From assembly GCA_002304345.1 (NCBI GenBank), contig NEUU01000003.1, forward strand, positions 62,001 to 126,000: a stretch of DNA of 64,000 nt. Reading direction: 5' to 3'. The notes beneath the pieces are model-generated. The model had not been told where the DNA came from. It ran no database searches and worked only from the letters and a program-made list of their open reading frames with translations. Source of the DNA: Verrucomicrobia bacterium Tous-C9LFEB. GTDB taxonomy: Bacteria > Verrucomicrobiota > Verrucomicrobiia > Methylacidiphilales > UBA1321. Of this stretch, positions 61,867-64,000 are shown piece after piece. The position numbers and the translations under genes are program-made. Positions within the stretch are counted from its first letter, which is position 1. Each line of letters starts with the position of its first letter.

Positions 61867-63033
61867 TTATGTTTTGAAATAGCTTTCGGCGCTAGCGGGG
61901 CGGATGTCGGTGAGGTCGCCCCGGTAATGGCGTAACTCACGTGGTTCGTAGGGGTGCTTGGCGATTTCTTCGAGGTTGAGTTCAATGCCGAGTCCGGGTT
62001 TGTCAGGAATGGTCATCATGCCGTTCTCCATGGTGACCGACTCGTTGGTGATTTTCCGTCTCCAGGGCACGTCAGAGCTCATGGTTTCGAGGAGGTGGAA
62101 ATTTGGCACGCAGGCGGCGAGCTGGAGTGTGGCGGCGTTGGCCACGGGGCCGCTCGGGTTATGGGGGCAAACGGCGAGGTGATGTGTTTCGGCGGTGGCG
62201 GCGATTTTTTTGAGTTCCATGATTCCGCCGACATGACTGACGTCGGGCTGAATATAGTCTGCTGGTAGCGATTGGAAGAACGCGCGATATTCCCAGCGAC
62301 TATAGAGACGTTCTCCGGCGGAGATTGGTACGCGTGAGCGGCGTTTCACTTCAGCGAGCGCGTCGAGATTATCGGGCGGAACCGGTTCTTCAAACCAGTG
62401 GATGTCGAAGCGTTCCAGTTCGTGTGCGATGCGAATGGCTGTCGGCACGTCGAAGCGGCCGTGACCTTCGATGAGGAGCTCGAGTCGCTTACCGACCTTG
62501 GCGTGCACGGCTTCGACGCATTCAATGGCCTTGTTCAAGGTCTGGCGGTCAATTTGCAAATAGGAGGAGCCGAATGGGTCCCATTTGATGCCTTTCCATC
62601 CGAAGTTTGCGGCTGCTTCGGCTTTGGTGGCGAATTCTTCTGCGGTCTTGGCTGGTGCGAACCAACCATTGGCGTAACAGGGCACTGTGTCGCGCACTTT
62701 GCCTCCGAGTAGGCGATAAACAGGAACGCCCAGGGCTTTTCCTTGAATATCCCACAGGGCCATTTCAACTGCCGAAAGGGCGCTCATGAAAACGGGGCCG
62801 CCGCGGAAATACGTTTCCCGGTAGGCTTCATGCCAGATGGCTTCGATGTCGGAAGCGTTGCGACCGCGCAGGGTGCGGTTGAGTTCACGGCATGCTTCAG
62901 CGACGGTGGGTTCGCGGTATTCCAGGGTGGCTTCGCCCACGCCTTCAATGCCTTCGTCCGTCAGAACGCGGACAAAGACCCAGTTGGTGCGATAGGCGTG
63001 GCAAATGATTGGCTCGATAGAGGTAATTTTCAT
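61867..63033 (-). CDS. Enolase-superfamily sugar-acid dehydratase (galactonate dehydratase-like)
   Basis: A 388-residue member of the mandelate-racemase subgroup. The N-terminal capping domain contains WVFVRVLTDEGIEGVGEATL, and the barrel has the Lys segment GWKGIKWDPFG, the metal ligands in LIEGHGRFDV, WFEEPVPPDN and ISAGERLYSR, and the catalytic His in CPHNPSGPVAN. It most resembles galactonate dehydratases, which remove water from an aldonic acid to give a 2-keto-3-deoxy acid. It pairs with the GntR/LacI gene 16 bases upstream on the same strand and would act after oxidation of a released sugar. Confidence 0.85.
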   Translation of the reverse strand: MKITSIEPIICHAYRTNWVFVRVLTDEGIEGVGEATLEYREPTVAEACRELNRTLRGRNASDIEAIWHEAYRETYFRGGPVFMSALSAVEMALWDIQGKALGVPVYRLLGGKVRDTVPCYANGWFAPAKTAEEFATKAEAAANFGWKGIKWDPFGSSYLQIDRQTLNKAIECVEAVHAKVGKRLELLIEGHGRFDVPTAIRIAHELERFDIHWFEEPVPPDNLDALAEVKRRSRVPISAGERLYSRWEYRAFFQSLPADYIQPDVSHVGGIMELKKIAATAETHHLAVCPHNPSGPVANAATLQLAACVPNFHLLETMSSDVPWRRKITNESVTMENGMMTIPDKPGLGIELNLEEIAKHPYEPRELRHYRGDLTDIRPASAESYFKT

Positions 63034-63049
63034 TGGAATAGAGAGCGTG

Positions 63050-64000
63050 TTAAGACTGAGCGGGGCCGGTGCTTTCGCGGGGAATCCATTCCGTCTTCAA
63101 CGGAATATCCTCGACGGGAATATGGCGCAGGTAGTTTTGGCAGAGGGCTTCCGCGGCTTTGCGTCCGGCTTCGATAAAGGGAATGCGCACCGTGCTGATG
63201 GAAGGGTTTACGAGGGCGGCGTGGGGGGAGTCGTTAAACCCGGTCACGCTGACATCGCGTGGAACGTTCAGCCCTGCGTCTTGCGCGGCGCGGATGACTT
63301 GCAGCGCCAAGCTGTCGTCAAAGGCGATGATTGCTGTGGGGTGTGGTGTTGTTTTGAATAGTCGCCGAACGGCTTCCCACGCAATTTCGGTGTCATAGTT
63401 AGTGCGATAGTCGGGAACCGTAGCAAAGTCGATGCCTGCCTGCGTCAGTGCTTCGGCAATGCCGAGTTTGCGGAGATAATCTGAATGCACGTCGTGACCG
63501 CTGATCAAGGCAAAGCGGCGATGGCCGAGTGAGAGCAAGTGATCTGTGAGAGTCTTCGCGGCAGACTTCACATCAAACCGGACGCTGGCTCCAGGTAGAT
63601 CATTGTCGGTGACGCCGATTCGTGGCAGCGAGAGATCGTCTATAGATTTCAAGTGTGCCGGCGTGATCGTGGTCGGAACAACGAGTACGCCGGCCAGCGA
63701 GCGGATCAACGGTATGTTCCATTGTTGAGGGGGACGATTGATGATGGTCAGCTGGGAACCGAGAGAATCGAGATAGGCGTTGGCTCCGTGAATCATGGCT
63801 GACATGCCGACCGTCCCGGCTTTATGCGGTTCGAGTAGCAATAAACCCAACGCGCGCGGCATGACCATGCGGGATGGATTGGCGAATGTACCGTTTCCCG
63901 GTTGTCGCTTAATGTATCCATCTTTTTCCAATTCGCTCAAGGCAAGTCGAAGCGTCGCCCGACTGACGTTAAAGCGCTGACATAGGGCATGCTCGCCCGG
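63050..64000 (-). CDS. GntR/LacI hybrid regulator, cut by the window edge
   Basis: The frame stays open to the right edge, so the true start is outside. The visible end encodes most of a GntR winged helix (ALCQRFNVSRATLRLALSEL, DGYIKRQPGNGTFA) and then a LacI-type sugar sensor (GLLLLEPHKAGTVGMSAMI...SVTGFNDSPHAALVNPSIST). An internal TTG at 63940 is not the start. It reads toward the dehydratase 16 bases away and probably controls it in response to a sugar. Confidence 0.85.
   Translation of the reverse strand, partial: PGEHALCQRFNVSRATLRLALSELEKDGYIKRQPGNGTFANPSRMVMPRALGLLLLEPHKAGTVGMSAMIHGANAYLDSLGSQLTIINRPPQQWNIPLIRSLAGVLVVPTTITPAHLKSIDDLSLPRIGVTDNDLPGASVRFDVKSAAKTLTDHLLSLGHRRFALISGHDVHSDYLRKLGIAEALTQAGIDFATVPDYRTNYDTEIAWEAVRRLFKTTPHPTAIIAFDDSLALQVIRAAQDAGLNVPRDVSVTGFNDSPHAALVNPSISTVRIPFIEAGRKAAEALCQNYLRHIPVEDIPLKTEWIPRESTGPAQS

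Overview
This window looks like a chromosomal segment of a Verrucomicrobiota (PVC group) bacterium. The pointers are a DUF5069-type protein, PEP-CTERM and autotransporter-associated beta-strand-repeat proteins, a pseudopilin ending in an ADGH motif, large secreted glycosidases and an E1-alpha/E1-beta/E2 pyruvate dehydrogenase set. No rRNA or marker phylogeny is available here, so the class is left open.

Positions 1-35.7 kb are GC-rich core genome. A forward run holds ftsK, a RodZ-like gene, rimO, pgsA, a DUF1802 gene, a DJ-1/PfpI gene and a HAD phosphatase, packed with overlaps or gaps of a few bases. Reverse-strand genes follow: a GluR0-like ligand-gated potassium channel and pdhC-pdhB-pdhA. 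Next come a DUF5069 gene, pheT, a YiiX-type hydrolase, an McsA-like zinc protein, and an ABC-permease/ABC-ATPase/branched-chain-aminotransferase operon with overlapping ends. mutS, a YkgJ-type cysteine-cluster protein, a gamma-carbonic-anhydrase-like protein, an exported flavin reductase, an old-yellow-enzyme homologue and a thioredoxin-like protein complete this part. The gaps between these genes are crowded with palindromes: tiny hairpins with loops of two to four bases, often nested inside 18-37 bp inverted repeats, plus dispersed repeats of 67-94 bp. They are the most striking non-coding feature of the window.

Positions 35.8-42.9 kb form an accessory island beside tRNA-Lys(CTT). It holds a SUFU-like orphan gene, a tyrosine recombinase followed by the in-frame relic of another integrase tail, an unknown 279-residue protein, an XRE regulator with a pair of GTGC-N7-GCAC palindromes at its start, and a second XRE regulator divergent from a short run of membrane or secreted proteins of unknown function.

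Positions 42.9-64.0 kb form a lower-GC carbohydrate-utilisation region. It contains a 1473-residue multidomain GH99/WbsX-like protein with lectin-like modules and a dockerin-like tail, PEP-CTERM proteins, a GH39-like glycosidase with a CBM9-like tail, a GH78 alpha-L-rhamnosidase, a pseudopilin, an SGNH esterase, a FAD oxidoreductase and an enolase-superfamily sugar-acid dehydratase. Three regulators (GntR/LacI hybrid, AraC, GntR/LacI hybrid) are spread through it. No SusC/SusD pair or transporter is visible. Together this reads as secreted breakdown of a rhamnose-containing, esterified glycan followed by oxidation and dehydration of a released sugar; the substrate is inferred.
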